Assembly: GCA_903840435.1 (NCBI GenBank)
Contig: CAIMFV010000060.1
Span: 78,130-142,129 of the forward strand
DNA: 64,000 bases
Reading direction: 5' to 3'
DNA from: an uncultured Caulobacterales bacterium
GTDB lineage: Bacteria > Pseudomonadota > Alphaproteobacteria > Caulobacterales > Caulobacteraceae
Shown here: positions 52,721 to 63,030 of the stretch, in pieces
Numbering within the stretch: the first letter of the stretch is position 1
Layout of the letters: each line of letters begins with the position of its first letter
The notes under the pieces: generated by a model
The model's database searches: none
What the model was told of the DNA's origin: nothing
Seen by the model: only the letters and a program-made list of their open reading frames with translations
Translations under genes and position numbers: made by a program

Positions 52721-55654
52721 ATGAAGGGGCGCAAATCCGTCATCGCTTTTGGCGTCGCCATATCGGCGCTGATCATTGCTACGAGCGCAACCGCGCAACA
52801 GCGAAATTTCGACGTGCCGGGTGGTCCGGCGGTGAAATCCATTCCAGAATTCGCGCGCCAAGCGGGCATTCAAATCGTCGCCCCGGCGGATCAGCTGAAG
52901 GGCGTCTCCACCCCTGCCGTGTCTGGGCCTAAGGACGCGCGCGAAGCGCTGAAGGCGCTGATCGCGGGCACAGGTCTGGTGATCGCCTCAGACGACGGTT
53001 CGGTGATCTCCCTCAAGGTCGAGACTGCGGCCAAGCCCTTACCCCAACGGGTCAGCCAAAATGACACGGCTGCCGATGTCGCCCAGGTGACGGTGACGGC
53101 CCTGAAGCGCGAAACCCAATTGATGCGGACGGCGGTGGCGGTGACGGCGGTCACGGCCGATTCGCTTGATCGCAATGGCATCAAGGATGTGCGAGATTTA
53201 GGCGCCATGGTGCCCGCCATGCAGGTCGGCTTCTCGCCCTTGGATTCGGGCGTTCAGGTGACAATTCGCGGCATCACCTCGAACAATTTCACCGAGCTTG
53301 GCGACCCGGCCGTCGGTATCCATTTTGACGGCGTCTATTCGCCGCGCCCCCAGTCGGGCATGACCTTGAACAACGATGTCAGCCGGGTTGAAGTGCTGCG
53401 CGGACCGCAAGGAACGCTGTTTGGACGGAACTCGACCGCTGGCGCGATCAATATCTTGGCCAATCGGCCGAACTTCTCCAGCACCTCGATGACGATGGGC
53501 GGCGGCGTCGGCAATTATAATGAGCGCAACCTCAACTTCGTCATCAACCGGCCCTTGAATGACGTCTTGGCCGTGCGCGTCTCGTTCAATGGCGAAAAGA
53601 GCGACGGCTATCTGGATCAGGTGCAAGACAAGTACGCCCTTAACTGGCCTCTGGCGGGTTTTAACGGGACTGGCGCGCCCAACACCAACCAATTGCAAAA
53701 CGTGCCTGTCGGACGCGGTCATCAATATACCGCCGTCGACCGTTGGGCCGGACGCGCCAGCTTCTTCTTCAAGCCGACTGCTAAATTCGATTGGCTGATG
53801 ACCGTCGAGCGGTTTGAAGATCGCAGCCCCGGCAATGTCGCCATTCCTGACTGTCAAAAGCTGCAAAGCACGCCTTTTGCCTGCCACACGCCAACCCTCT
53901 ATACGGCGATCAATACGCCCGGCGTCATGCACTTGGGCACCGATACCTACCGCTCCTTGATGGAATACCGTCCAATGGAGGGGGTGAAGCTGGAATGGCG
54001 CTCGTCCTTTACCCGTGAACGGCGTTCGCAACAGGCCGATGGCGACGGCGGCGCCAATGCCAATCCAAACGACCCCGCCTATGGCATGGCCATCCGCACC
54101 TGCTGCGGTGGCGTGAATTTCGGCCCTCTGACCGGCTTTTCGGCCAATAGCGCCAACCTCATCACTTCACTTGGCTTTTCGCCTGCCAATGTGGCGGTGT
54201 TTCCGTTCTCAGACGATGAGGAACGCACCCGCTGGTCGCGCTATGATTCCTATGTCAACGAGTTTCAGATCAAGTCAGACGGCGAAGGCAAGCTGAAATG
54301 GGTCGCGGGCATTTTCGACCTGCGGGAAAAGAACGCCATTGACTATACGGTCGACCAACCCTGGTGCTGTGGCGCAGGCCTGCCACTGGCGGAAGCCTTT
54401 GTGCAACCGGACCGGCGCTCCATCACCACTGCTGGCTTTGCGCAACTCGACTATGAAGTGGTCGACAAGCTCAACCTGACCGCAGGGGTTCGCTACAATG
54501 CCGACGAAAAGAGCGACAAGGGCGGCTCCAACCACGAAACCATCGGCTATTGGGTCAATCCGGGCGCCTTTGATCCGGGTGGCAGCTGGCTGGAAAGCTG
54601 GGGCTTTGTCGGTCCTGGCACCTATGTGCCCAATTGGACGGGGACCTACCCCAATGGCCCGGCGGGCTCGGCGTGGCTGACCAGCGCCATGGGCACCAAC
54701 TCGCCAACCTTCCTCAGCCGCACCTCGGGCACCAATAATACTGCCAAGGCCCACTGGACCCATACCACCTGGAAGGCGGGCTTCGACTATACGGCGACCG
54801 AGGACCTCTTCATCTATGGATCGATCTCGACCGGCTATAAGGCGGGCGGGTTTGGCGACAAGGTCGATGTCTGCAATTGCGGCGTCTTCTCCACCTTTGC
54901 CTATAAGCCCGAAACCGACACCAATTATGAGGTCGCGGCCAAGGCGCGGTTCTTCAACCACACGCTCAACACCATCTTCACCCTCTATGACACCCAGTTC
55001 GTCAATATGCAGAAGACGGGCTATGCGATCATCGGCCAGGACTCCAACACCCACCAATATATTGGCACCGAATTGACCACCAATCTCGCCGCTGCCCGTA
55101 TTCGCGGTGCGGAATTTGAAGTCGACTGGACCCCTTATCGCGGCGGCCGAGTGACCGGTTGGGTAAGCTGGAATGACGCCATCATCACCAAGGATCCCGG
55201 CCAGTCGGACGGTTTCTTCTGCTTCGAACGGGCCTATCTAGGCTATGCTAAGTGCCCAGCGCTTGACGCAAATGGCAACCGGCCCGTCTCCTATGTCGGA
55301 CACCATTTGGCCTGGGCACCAGAATGGTCTGCAACGGTCAATTACGAGCATAATTGGTATCTGTCGAACGGCCTGCGGGTCAGCCCCTATGCGTCTGTCC
55401 ACTGGCAAGGGGTTGAATATCTCGACGATAGCAACCTGAATGCCGGGCCGTTCAACTACCAGCAGCCAGCCTTTATGACGGTCAACCTCTCCATGCGCCT
55501 GATTGATGAAAAGGCGCACTGGGGCCTGGAGGCCTATGTTAACAATGCGGGTGATCAGCTGGTCAGGGCTTGGGAACAACCCGGTCCTGGCTATATGAAG
55601 GCGGCGTTCTGGTCGCCTCGCACCTTCGGCGTCAAAGCCAACCGAACCTTCTAG
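52721..55654 (+). CDS. TonB-dependent receptor with STN signalling domain
   Basis: 977 aa; signal peptide to about residue 25 (SATA|QQ). Residues about 27-90 are an STN domain (FDVPGGPAVKSIPEFARQAGIQIVAPADQLKGV), used for FecR contact. The plug has AVAVTAVTADSLDRNGIKDVRDLGAMVPAMQV and VEVLRGPQGTLFGRNSTAGAINILANRP; the barrel ends SPRTFGVKANRTF with terminal Phe. It is a transducer-type outer-membrane receptor. The GH3 and GH16 enzymes downstream make a beta-glucan oligosaccharide the likely ligand rather than iron. Confidence 0.94.
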   Translation: MKGRKSVIAFGVAISALIIATSATAQQRNFDVPGGPAVKSIPEFARQAGIQIVAPADQLKGVSTPAVSGPKDAREALKALIAGTGLVIASDDGSVISLKVETAAKPLPQRVSQNDTAADVAQVTVTALKRETQLMRTAVAVTAVTADSLDRNGIKDVRDLGAMVPAMQVGFSPLDSGVQVTIRGITSNNFTELGDPAVGIHFDGVYSPRPQSGMTLNNDVSRVEVLRGPQGTLFGRNSTAGAINILANRPNFSSTSMTMGGGVGNYNERNLNFVINRPLNDVLAVRVSFNGEKSDGYLDQVQDKYALNWPLAGFNGTGAPNTNQLQNVPVGRGHQYTAVDRWAGRASFFFKPTAKFDWLMTVERFEDRSPGNVAIPDCQKLQSTPFACHTPTLYTAINTPGVMHLGTDTYRSLMEYRPMEGVKLEWRSSFTRERRSQQADGDGGANANPNDPAYGMAIRTCCGGVNFGPLTGFSANSANLITSLGFSPANVAVFPFSDDEERTRWSRYDSYVNEFQIKSDGEGKLKWVAGIFDLREKNAIDYTVDQPWCCGAGLPLAEAFVQPDRRSITTAGFAQLDYEVVDKLNLTAGVRYNADEKSDKGGSNHETIGYWVNPGAFDPGGSWLESWGFVGPGTYVPNWTGTYPNGPAGSAWLTSAMGTNSPTFLSRTSGTNNTAKAHWTHTTWKAGFDYTATEDLFIYGSISTGYKAGGFGDKVDVCNCGVFSTFAYKPETDTNYEVAAKARFFNHTLNTIFTLYDTQFVNMQKTGYAIIGQDSNTHQYIGTELTTNLAAARIRGAEFEVDWTPYRGGRVTGWVSWNDAIITKDPGQSDGFFCFERAYLGYAKCPALDANGNRPVSYVGHHLAWAPEWSATVNYEHNWYLSNGLRVSPYASVHWQGVEYLDDSNLNAGPFNYQQPAFMTVNLSMRLIDEKAHWGLEAYVNNAGDQLVRAWEQPGPGYMKAAFWSPRTFGVKANRTF

Positions 55655-55663
55655 GTCTAATCC

Positions 55664-55700
55664 GGGCCGACGGCGCAGACGCTGTCGGCCCGTTTTCTTT
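55664..55700 (+). terminator. Rho-independent terminator after the TonB receptor
   Basis: 8-bp stem GGGCCGAC / GTCGGCCC (55664-55671 with 55684-55691), 12-base loop, then GTTTTCTTTT. The glycosidase genes downstream may therefore use their own promoter or depend on read-through. Confidence 0.85.
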
Positions 55701-55771
55701 TCCACCTCCCTTACCACCGCCGCCTGACTTGCGCCGACGCGATAGGGCGGCCGTTGATTGGAAGCTTGGCG

Positions 55772-58309
55772 ATGCGTTCTTCTCGATTGACCCGCCTGAT
55801 CGCGCTGGCGGCGTGCCTCGTCCCCGGCCTGGCCAACACCGCCCCTGCGGCGGAAATGGGCCCCGTCACATGGCCGCGCGCCGAGATCGCCAAGCGCCCG
55901 GCGAGCGGACCCCAATCGGACTCCGCCATCGCCGCCCGGGTGGCCGAGCTCTTGTCCCATCTGAGCCTTGAACAAAAAATTGGCCAGATGATCCAGGCGG
56001 AGATCAAATCGGCCTCGCCCGCCGACGTGCGCGCCTTCCATTTGGGCTCGGTCCTGAATGGCGGCGGCTCGACGCCAAACGGCGATCTGCATGCTTCGGT
56101 GAGCGACTGGGCCAACCTCGCAGACAAGTATTACGCGGCCGCGATGACGCCGGAAGGCGGCGGTCCGGGCGTACCGATCCTGTGGGGGGTTGATGCTGTC
56201 CACGGCCATAACAACCTTTTTGGCGCCGTGCTCTATCCCCACAATATCGGTCTTGGGGCCGCCAATGATCCCGACCTGACCGCCCGTATCGGCGCAGCCG
56301 TTGGGCAGGACGTGCGCGCCAGCGGCTTGAACTGGGCCTTTGCCCCCACCTTGGCTGTGGTGCAAAATCCCCGCTGGGGCCGGACCTATGAGGGCTTTAG
56401 CCAGGACCCGGCCATTGTCGCCACCCTTGGTGAGGCCATGGTGCGCGGTCTGCAAGGCGCGCCAAATAGCGCCGATTGGCTGAGCACGGGCCATGTACTG
56501 GCCACCGCCAAACATTTCATCGCCGATGGGGCGACCACCGATGGCATAGATCAGGGCGACGCCGCCGTCAGCGAAACGACCCTGCGCGATGTACATGCGG
56601 CGGGCTATTACGGCGCGCTGAAGGCCGATGTGCAAACCGTCATGGTGTCCTTCTCCAGTTGGAACGGCGAGAAGATGCACGTCCAACGCCACCTGATCAC
56701 CGAGGTGTTGAAGGGAGAGATGGGATTTGACGGCTTCGTCGTCTCCGACTGGAACGCCATTGCCCAGGCGCCGGGCTGCTCGGTGTCTGACTGTCCCGCC
56801 GCCATCAATGCCGGGATCGATATGGTCATGGCGCCCAATGACTGGCGCGCCCTCTACGCCAATATGCTGGCCGAGGCGCGCAGTGGCGTCATCCCCATGT
56901 CGCGCATTGACGATGCGGTCAGCCGGATCTTGGGGGTCAAGCTCCGGGCGGGCCTATTTGAGGCGGGAAAGCCCTCCGACGCCCTGGCCGCCCATCGCAC
57001 CGCCGCCCAATCCGAGGCCCGGGCCCTGGCGAGACAGGCCGTAGCAGAATCGCTTGTTCTGTTAAAAAACAAGGGTCATGTGCTGCCCTTAGAGCGCAAG
57101 CTGACCCTATTGGTCGCTGGCGACGCCGCTGACAGTGTGCCTCGCCAATCCGGCGGTTGGTCCCTGACCTGGCAAGGCAGCGAGACCTCCAATCTCGACT
57201 TTCCCGGCGCTCAAACCGTCTTCCAAGGCGTCAAGCACGTGGTCGAGGAGGTTGGCGGAACCGCAAGCTTGAGCCAAGACGGCACCTTTACTGTCAAGCC
57301 GGACGCGGCCCTGGTGGTCTTTGGCGAGAGCCCCTATGCCGAAGGCCAAGGCGATATTCGCGATCTGGGCTGGTCGATCCACAATGCCAAGGCGCTGACG
57401 CTGATCAAAAAACTCAAGGCCGAAGGCGTGCCGGTCGTCTCGGTCTTTCTCAGCGGCAGGCCCCGGTGGGTGAACCCCGAAATCAACGCCTCCGACGCCT
57501 TTATCGCTGCCTTCCTGCCGGGGACCGAGGGCGAGGGTGTCGCCGATGTGCTGTTCAAAGCCAAACCGGGCGCTCCGGCGACCGAGTTTAAGGGCCGTTT
57601 GCCGTTTGCCTGGCCCTCGACCGCCCTCCCACCCCAGGGCACGGGCCAAGGCGCGCCCGGCGTGCAGTTTCCCTTAGGCTATGGCTTGCGCCTCGCTGGT
57701 CAGGATGAGGGCGCATCGCTGCTGCCAGAAGACCCGGGCGTGGCGGTGGGCCAAGACCTCGCCTTGACCAATTTCTTCATTCGTGGACCCATTTCACCGT
57801 GGCGGGTCTTCCTCGGCGATCCGTCAGGGTGGCAAACCCCACTCACTGCCGCCCGTTCGGTCTCGGCCAGCAAGATCTTGACCGTCGAAAAGGTCGATCA
57901 CCGGGTGCAGGAAGACGCGCTGCATGCCCGCTGGAACGGCGCAGGCTTGGCGCAAATCTATTTGCAATCGGCGGGTGGGTTTGATTGGACCGACATGCTC
58001 AAACATCGCCAAATGCTTGCCTTCAGCCTCCGCCTTCACGTGCGTCCAACCGCCCAAACCTTTTTGCGCCAGGACTGTATTTATCCCTGCGGGGCGCGGG
58101 CCGACGTCACACGGCTATTGAACGCCGTGCCGATGAACCAATGGGTGAGGGTCTCGATCGACCAGCGCTGCTTTGTCAAAAACGGCCTTGACCCCAAGAA
58201 GGTGGAGACGCCGTTCTTGATCGCCACAGAGGGCAAGCTCGACCTCGATATCTCCTATATCGATTTGGAACCTGTCACGACGACGGCGCCGACGATCCAG
58301 TGTGAGTGA
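55772..58309 (+). CDS. Glycoside hydrolase family 3, exo-beta-glucosidase (ExoP-like)
   Basis: 845 aa from ATG 55772 (GGAAG upstream); signal peptide RLTRLIALAACLVPGLANTAPAA. GH3 N-terminal barrel: LSLEQKIGQMIQAE, VPILWGVDAVHGHNNLFGAVLYPHNIGLGA, NPRWGRTYEGFSQDP, KHFIADGATTDGIDQGDA, and the nucleophile Asp326 in GFVVSDWNAI. The C-terminal GH3 domain and a further beta-sandwich of about 170 residues (MLKHRQMLAFSLRLHVRPT) follow, as in exo-1,3/1,4-beta-glucanases such as ExoP. It releases glucose from beta-glucans in the periplasm. The GH16 gene starts within 2 bp. Confidence 0.93.
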   Translation: MRSSRLTRLIALAACLVPGLANTAPAAEMGPVTWPRAEIAKRPASGPQSDSAIAARVAELLSHLSLEQKIGQMIQAEIKSASPADVRAFHLGSVLNGGGSTPNGDLHASVSDWANLADKYYAAAMTPEGGGPGVPILWGVDAVHGHNNLFGAVLYPHNIGLGAANDPDLTARIGAAVGQDVRASGLNWAFAPTLAVVQNPRWGRTYEGFSQDPAIVATLGEAMVRGLQGAPNSADWLSTGHVLATAKHFIADGATTDGIDQGDAAVSETTLRDVHAAGYYGALKADVQTVMVSFSSWNGEKMHVQRHLITEVLKGEMGFDGFVVSDWNAIAQAPGCSVSDCPAAINAGIDMVMAPNDWRALYANMLAEARSGVIPMSRIDDAVSRILGVKLRAGLFEAGKPSDALAAHRTAAQSEARALARQAVAESLVLLKNKGHVLPLERKLTLLVAGDAADSVPRQSGGWSLTWQGSETSNLDFPGAQTVFQGVKHVVEEVGGTASLSQDGTFTVKPDAALVVFGESPYAEGQGDIRDLGWSIHNAKALTLIKKLKAEGVPVVSVFLSGRPRWVNPEINASDAFIAAFLPGTEGEGVADVLFKAKPGAPATEFKGRLPFAWPSTALPPQGTGQGAPGVQFPLGYGLRLAGQDEGASLLPEDPGVAVGQDLALTNFFIRGPISPWRVFLGDPSGWQTPLTAARSVSASKILTVEKVDHRVQEDALHARWNGAGLAQIYLQSAGGFDWTDMLKHRQMLAFSLRLHVRPTAQTFLRQDCIYPCGARADVTRLLNAVPMNQWVRVSIDQRCFVKNGLDPKKVETPFLIATEGKLDLDISYIDLEPVTTTAPTIQCE

Positions 58310-58310
58310 G

Positions 58311-59117
58311 ATGCGCAAATCGTGTCGGTGCCTTGGCCTCGTCCTGCTGACCAGTCTCGCCGCATCCGCCCACGCTGAACAGCCGCTTTTAAGCTTGAGC
58401 TTCGCAGCCAGCGATGGGGCGCTCGACCCTGCCCAATTTGAAATCATTACCGGAACCGGTGCGCCCGACCTGCCCGGCTGGGGCAATCGCGAGCTGGAAA
58501 CCTATCGCGCCGATCCGGCCAATCTCTTTGTCCGCGACGGTAAGCTCCACATCGTCGCGCGGTTAGCGGACAAGGCCGCCCAAGGCCCAAGTCAAGCTAC
58601 CTCGGCGCGGATCATGACCCGACCCGGCGTCTTGCCGCAATATGGCGCCTATGAAATTCGGGCCCGGCTTCCCTGCGGTCGGGGATATTGGCCCGCCATC
58701 TGGATGTTGGGTGAAAAGGGCGCGTGGCCAGCGCGAGGTGAGATCGACATTGTCGAGTGGTCGGGTCGCTATTTCAACGAAAACGAGCTGCAATCGGCCC
58801 TGCACGCCCCGGCCTATTTCGCCGCCAATGCCAAGGTCGCACGGCGGGCGGTTCGGGCGGCATGTGGCGCGACCCACACCTATCAACTCCTATGGGCCCC
58901 TGACCGCATCGGTTTTGGCGTCGATGGCGACCCGCTGCATCCGACAGTCCTGTTTCGCAAACCAAAGGACGCGCGGGCTGAAGACTGGCCATTTGACCAA
59001 GCCTTTCAGCTGATTTTCAATGTCGCCGTCGGAGGAGATTTAGGCGGCGATCCGGACCCGCGCCATCCTACAGCCGAGATGGTGGTTGAGTGGGTCAGGG
59101 TGTGGGCGTTGAAATAG
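58311..59117 (+). CDS. Glycoside hydrolase family 16 (laminarinase-like endo-beta-glucanase)
   Basis: 268 aa from ATG 58311; a GTG at 58302 overlapping the GH3 stop would add three residues. Signal peptide LGLVLLTSLAASAHA. Catalytic box E144-I-D146-I-V-E149 in ARGEIDIVEW, framed by YGAYEIRARLPCGRGYWPAIWMLGE and HTYQLLWAPDRIGFGVDGDPL; NVAVGGDLGG near the end is typical of bacterial laminarinases. It cuts internal beta-1,3 (or mixed beta-1,3/1,4) glucan bonds. Together with GH3 it completes hydrolysis to glucose. Confidence 0.93.
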   Translation: MRKSCRCLGLVLLTSLAASAHAEQPLLSLSFAASDGALDPAQFEIITGTGAPDLPGWGNRELETYRADPANLFVRDGKLHIVARLADKAAQGPSQATSARIMTRPGVLPQYGAYEIRARLPCGRGYWPAIWMLGEKGAWPARGEIDIVEWSGRYFNENELQSALHAPAYFAANAKVARRAVRAACGATHTYQLLWAPDRIGFGVDGDPLHPTVLFRKPKDARAEDWPFDQAFQLIFNVAVGGDLGGDPDPRHPTAEMVVEWVRVWALK

Positions 59118-59144
59118 GCTAGACCGAAACGCCGTCAAAATCGC

Positions 59145-59160
59145 GGCCAGAGCCCTGGCC
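59145..59160 (+). terminator. Possible terminator after the GH16 gene
   Basis: GGCCAG, AGCC, CTGGCC hairpin followed by a weak T-rich stretch (TTGCCTTT) 27 bp after the GH16 stop. Confidence 0.35.
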
Positions 59161-59271
59161 TTGCCTTTACCCTGATCCGAAAAACATCTTAAGGCTTGCG
59201 GGATGGCAAGATTGCGAGCTCAAACCCGGCTTCGTCCTCATGCCTGTCGACGCTCCTTGTGAGGTGATCAG

Positions 59272-61071
59272 ATGTCCACTCCCACGCCCGCCCGCAAGCT
59301 TCGCTCTCGCGCCTGGTTCGATGACGCGACCAATCCCGACATGACCGCCCTCTATTTAGAGCGCTATCTGAATTTTGGTCTGACCGCGGAAGAGCTGCAG
59401 TCCGGCAAGCCGATCATTGGCATTGCGCAAACGGGATCGGACCTATCCCCCTGTAACCGGCACCATCTGGTGCTGGCCGAACGGATTCGCGAGGGCATCA
59501 GGACGGCGGGCGGCATTGCGCTGGAATTTCCTGTCCATCCCATCCAGGAGACCGGCAAGCGGCCAACCGCTGGCCTTGACCGCAATCTCGCCTATCTTGG
59601 CTTGGTTGAGGTGCTACATGGCTATCCGCTGGACGGGGTGGTGCTGACCACAGGCTGCGACAAGACCACGCCCGCCTGCTTGATGGCGGCGGCCACGGTC
59701 AATCTTCCGGCCATTTCGCTTTCTGTCGGGCCGATGCTGAACGGCTGGTATAAGGGCGAGCGCACGGGCTCTGGCGCCATTGTCTGGAAGGCCCGCGAAC
59801 TCTTGGCCGAAGGCAAGATCGACTATCCGCGTTTCATTGAGATGGTGTCGTCATCCGCCCCTTCGACTGGCTTTTGCAATACCATGGGCACCGCCTCGAC
59901 CATGAACGCCTTGGCCGAGGTTTTGGGCATGTCGCTCACCGGTTCGGCCGCCATTCCAGCCCCCTATCGTGACCGACAGGAAGCGGCCTATCGCACCGGA
60001 CTTCGGATCGTCGAGATGGTGCACGAGGATCTGAAACCCTCCGACATTTTGACCCGCGACGCCTTCTTGAACGCCATTGCCGTCAATTCCGCCATTGGCG
60101 GCTCGACCAATGCGCCGATCCATTTGGCGGCCATTGCCCGCCATGCGGGCGTTGAGCTCAGCCTTGAGGATTGGCAGGAGGTCGGACTTAACATCCCCCT
60201 CCTGGTCAATCTGCAACCGGCGGGCCAATATCTCGGTGAGGACTATTACCGGGCTGGTGGAACGCCTGCGGTGGTACGCCAACTGCTCGATCAGGGCCTT
60301 ATTCGCGAAAACACGCTGACTGTTACCGGCAAGAGCTTGGCCGACAATTGTCGTCAGGCTGAAATCGAAGACCCCGATGTGATCCGCAGCTTCGCCGCGC
60401 CGTTGAAGCCTGTGTCCGGCTTTCTGGTCTTGCGCGGCAACCTATTTTCCAGCGCCATTATGAAGCTCAGCGTCATCTCGGAGACCTTCCGGAAAACCTA
60501 TCTCGAAAATCCGGCTGATCCGAACGCCTTTGAGGGCGATGTGGTGGTGTTCGACGGACCAGAAGACTATCACGCCCGCATCGATGATCCGGCGCTTGGG
60601 GTGACGGCCTCGACCATCCTCGTCATGCGCGGCGCCGGACCCGTCGGCTATCCTGGGGCGGCGGAGGTGGTGAATATGCGCCCGCCCGCACACCTTTTAA
60701 ATGCCGGGATCGAGGCCCTTCCCTGTCTTGGCGACGGGCGTCAATCGGGCACCTCGGGATCGCCCTCCATCCTCAATGTTTCCCCCGAAGCCGCAATCCA
60801 AGGGGGGCTGGCGATTGTGCGGACGGGCGACCGACTGCGCATCGATCTGAACCAGCGCACGGTCACTTTGAATGTGACTGCGGCTGAGATTGACCGCCGC
60901 CGGGCCGAGCTCGCGGCAGCGGGTGGCTATGCCTATCCCGAAAGTGCGACCCCGTGGCAGGATATTCAACGCGCCTTAGTCGGACAGTTGGAGACAGGCG
61001 CCATCCTCGAGGGCGCGGAAAAGTATCAGCGCATCGCCCAAAACCGCCCCCTGCCGCGCAATAGCCATTAG
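59272..61071 (+). CDS. IlvD/Edd-family sugar-acid dehydratase (xylonate/arabonate dehydratase type)
   Basis: 599 aa. Fe-S ligands are likely C in [10 protein letters not shown] in [11 protein letters not shown] and C in [13 protein letters not shown]. Long blocks match Caulobacter XylD by eye: [32 protein letters not shown], [53 protein letters not shown], and a C-terminus NRPLPRNSH like XylD's KLPRHNH. The enzyme removes water from an aldonic acid to give 2-keto-3-deoxy acid. The substrate may be xylonate, arabonate or a gluconate-like acid; the nearby glucan genes make a sugar-acid route plausible, but no dehydrogenase or aldolase is adjacent. Confidence 0.9.
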   Translation: MSTPTPARKLRSRAWFDDATNPDMTALYLERYLNFGLTAEELQSGKPIIGIAQTGSDLSPCNRHHLVLAERIREGIRTAGGIALEFPVHPIQETGKRPTAGLDRNLAYLGLVEVLHGYPLDGVVLTTGCDKTTPACLMAAATVNLPAISLSVGPMLNGWYKGERTGSGAIVWKARELLAEGKIDYPRFIEMVSSSAPSTGFCNTMGTASTMNALAEVLGMSLTGSAAIPAPYRDRQEAAYRTGLRIVEMVHEDLKPSDILTRDAFLNAIAVNSAIGGSTNAPIHLAAIARHAGVELSLEDWQEVGLNIPLLVNLQPAGQYLGEDYYRAGGTPAVVRQLLDQGLIRENTLTVTGKSLADNCRQAEIEDPDVIRSFAAPLKPVSGFLVLRGNLFSSAIMKLSVISETFRKTYLENPADPNAFEGDVVVFDGPEDYHARIDDPALGVTASTILVMRGAGPVGYPGAAEVVNMRPPAHLLNAGIEALPCLGDGRQSGTSGSPSILNVSPEAAIQGGLAIVRTGDRLRIDLNQRTVTLNVTAAEIDRRRAELAAAGGYAYPESATPWQDIQRALVGQLETGAILEGAEKYQRIAQNRPLPRNSH

Positions 61072-61170
61072 GGCCGCGACAAACGCCATCTGCACCGAGG
61101 TGCATTGCCGCCCGCGCGCGCATCTTCTAGGCTCATGCGAGCGTGATCCTAGGATGAAAGGGCTGCACCC

Positions 61171-62388
61171 ATGGACCTGAAATTTTCCGCTGAAGACGAG
61201 GCCTTTCGCGATGAGGTCAAGGCCTGGATCGCGGCCGAGTTTGATGAGGATTTGCGCCAGGCCATGTCGCAAACCAAGAACGGCTATCTCGACAAGGACA
61301 GGCTGACCCGCTGGCAGAAAAAGCTCGCGACCAAGGGTTGGTTGGCGGTCGACTGGCCCGTGGAATATGGCGGTCCAGGCTTCACTCCGACTCAACGCTA
61401 TTTGTGGGGGGTTGAGATGGCCGCAGCCCACGTCCCTCCCACCATTCCTTTTGGCGTGCGGATGTGTGCGCCTGTGCTGATGGCCTTTGGCAGCGAAGCG
61501 CAGAAGGCTGAGCACCTTCCGGCAATGCGCAATTTTGACCGCTGGTGGTGCCAAGGCTATTCCGAGCCGGGCTCCGGCTCTGACCTCGCCGCCTTGCAGA
61601 TGCGCGCTGATCGCGACGGCGAGGACTATATTCTCAACGGCTCCAAAATCTGGACGACGCTCGCCCAACACGCCGACTGGATCTTTTGTCTGGTGCGCAC
61701 CAGCCAGGAGGCGAAACGCCAAGACGGCATCTCCTTTGTGCTGGTCGACATGACCACGCCGGGCATTTCGGTGCGACCCTTGCCGACCCTCGAAGGGCCG
61801 CTGGAAGGGTTGCAGGAGATCAATCAGGTGTTTTTCGACAATGTTCGGGTTCCGGTGAAGAACCGTGTTGGCGAAGAGGGCAAGGGCTGGACCTATGCCA
61901 AGTATCTGCTCGAATTCGAGCGCGGCAACGCCTATGCGCCAGGCCTCAGCGCCCAGCTGAAAAAGGTCAAGGCCATTGCGGCCAAGGCCCCCGGCGACGG
62001 GGGAGAGCCGATCCTGAAGGACCCGGACTTCCGCCGGAAGCTCGCAGATATGGAAATCCGGATCGAGGGATTAAACGCTACCGAACTCTTGGCCTTTTCA
62101 GGCCGCGAATCCGGCGCGCGGATGGGCGCCATCTCGTCCATGCTGAAATGCCAAGGCTCCGAGACGCAACAGGCGATCACTGAACTGGCCCTCGAAGCGG
62201 TTGGCCTCTATGCCTCCCCCTATGTTGGCGACGGTCTTGCCGAACTGATGTCGAACCAAATGCATCCCGGACCCAGCTATGCTTGGCCGGTCGCAGGCTC
62301 CTATTTCAACTATCGCAAGACCTCGATCTATGCCGGATCAAACGAGATCCAGCACAATATTATGGCCAAGGCGATCCTCGGCCTCTAG
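61171..62388 (+). CDS. Acyl-CoA dehydrogenase
   Basis: 405 aa. Usual three-domain layout: MDLKFSAEDEAFRDEVKAWIAAEFDEDL; WWCQGYSEPGSGSDLAALQMRADRDGEDYILNGSKIWTTLAQHADWIFCLVRTS as the FAD/acyl-CoA middle domain; and a C-terminal helical bundle ending YFNYRKTSIYAGSNEIQHNIMAKAILGL. It oxidises acyl-CoA to enoyl-CoA with FAD. The type is the FadE-like group with a long ALxGL loop; chain length is unknown. It is 64 bp before the glutathione peroxidase gene. Confidence 0.94.
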   Translation: MDLKFSAEDEAFRDEVKAWIAAEFDEDLRQAMSQTKNGYLDKDRLTRWQKKLATKGWLAVDWPVEYGGPGFTPTQRYLWGVEMAAAHVPPTIPFGVRMCAPVLMAFGSEAQKAEHLPAMRNFDRWWCQGYSEPGSGSDLAALQMRADRDGEDYILNGSKIWTTLAQHADWIFCLVRTSQEAKRQDGISFVLVDMTTPGISVRPLPTLEGPLEGLQEINQVFFDNVRVPVKNRVGEEGKGWTYAKYLLEFERGNAYAPGLSAQLKKVKAIAAKAPGDGGEPILKDPDFRRKLADMEIRIEGLNATELLAFSGRESGARMGAISSMLKCQGSETQQAITELALEAVGLYASPYVGDGLAELMSNQMHPGPSYAWPVAGSYFNYRKTSIYAGSNEIQHNIMAKAILGL

Positions 62389-62452
62389 GCGATCGGCCAA
62401 ATTGCGGCGCAGACAGGGCCTTGAGCCGGCCTATCGCGAAGGGAAGAAGGTA

Positions 62453-62932
62453 ATGTCGTCAATCTACGGGTTTTCCGCCGAGGACATAAGCGGTCAGACC
62501 GTTCCGCTGGAGCGTTATCGTGGCAAGGTGCTATTGATCGTCAACACCGCCTCGAAATGCGGCTTTACTCCCCAGTATGAAGGCCTGGAAAGCCTGTATC
62601 GCGATCTGCAATCCAAAGGCTTGGTGGTGCTGGGATTTCCCTGCAACCAATTCGGGGCACAAGAACCGGGCGACGCGGCCGAAATCGCCAATTTCTGCAA
62701 GCTGACCTATGATGTGAGCTTTCCAATGTTTTCTAAGATCGAGGTCAACGGGCCCCAGACCCACCCGCTCTATGCTTGGTTGAAGGCCTCTGCCCCGGGG
62801 CTCTTGGGCACCCAAGCCATCAAGTGGAATTTCACCAAATTCCTCGTCGACGGCTCCGGCAAGGTCGTGGGGCGCTTTGCCCCCGCAGATACGCCCGAAA
62901 CCCTGCGCAAGGCGATTTTGGCGCTTCTCTAG
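62453..62932 (+). CDS. Glutathione peroxidase family protein
   Basis: 159 aa from ATG 62453, with GAAGGGAAGAAGG upstream. Peroxidatic Cys36 in NTASKCGFTPQ, Gln in FPCNQFGAQEPG, and the WNF block KWNFTKFLVDGSGKVVGRF. As a Cys (not Sec) form it probably reduces peroxides with thioredoxin more than glutathione. Cytoplasmic; no signal peptide. Confidence 0.96.
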   Translation: MSSIYGFSAEDISGQTVPLERYRGKVLLIVNTASKCGFTPQYEGLESLYRDLQSKGLVVLGFPCNQFGAQEPGDAAEIANFCKLTYDVSFPMFSKIEVNGPQTHPLYAWLKASAPGLLGTQAIKWNFTKFLVDGSGKVVGRFAPADTPETLRKAILALL

Positions 62933-63030
62933 GGTCTGGGTTCGCCCCTTGTGGAAGCCGATCCGCGTCCCCACTTCCGGCCCTCTGCGTTTCGTCTGAA
63001 GCGCCCATCCCTGGATTGAGACCAAACCCC

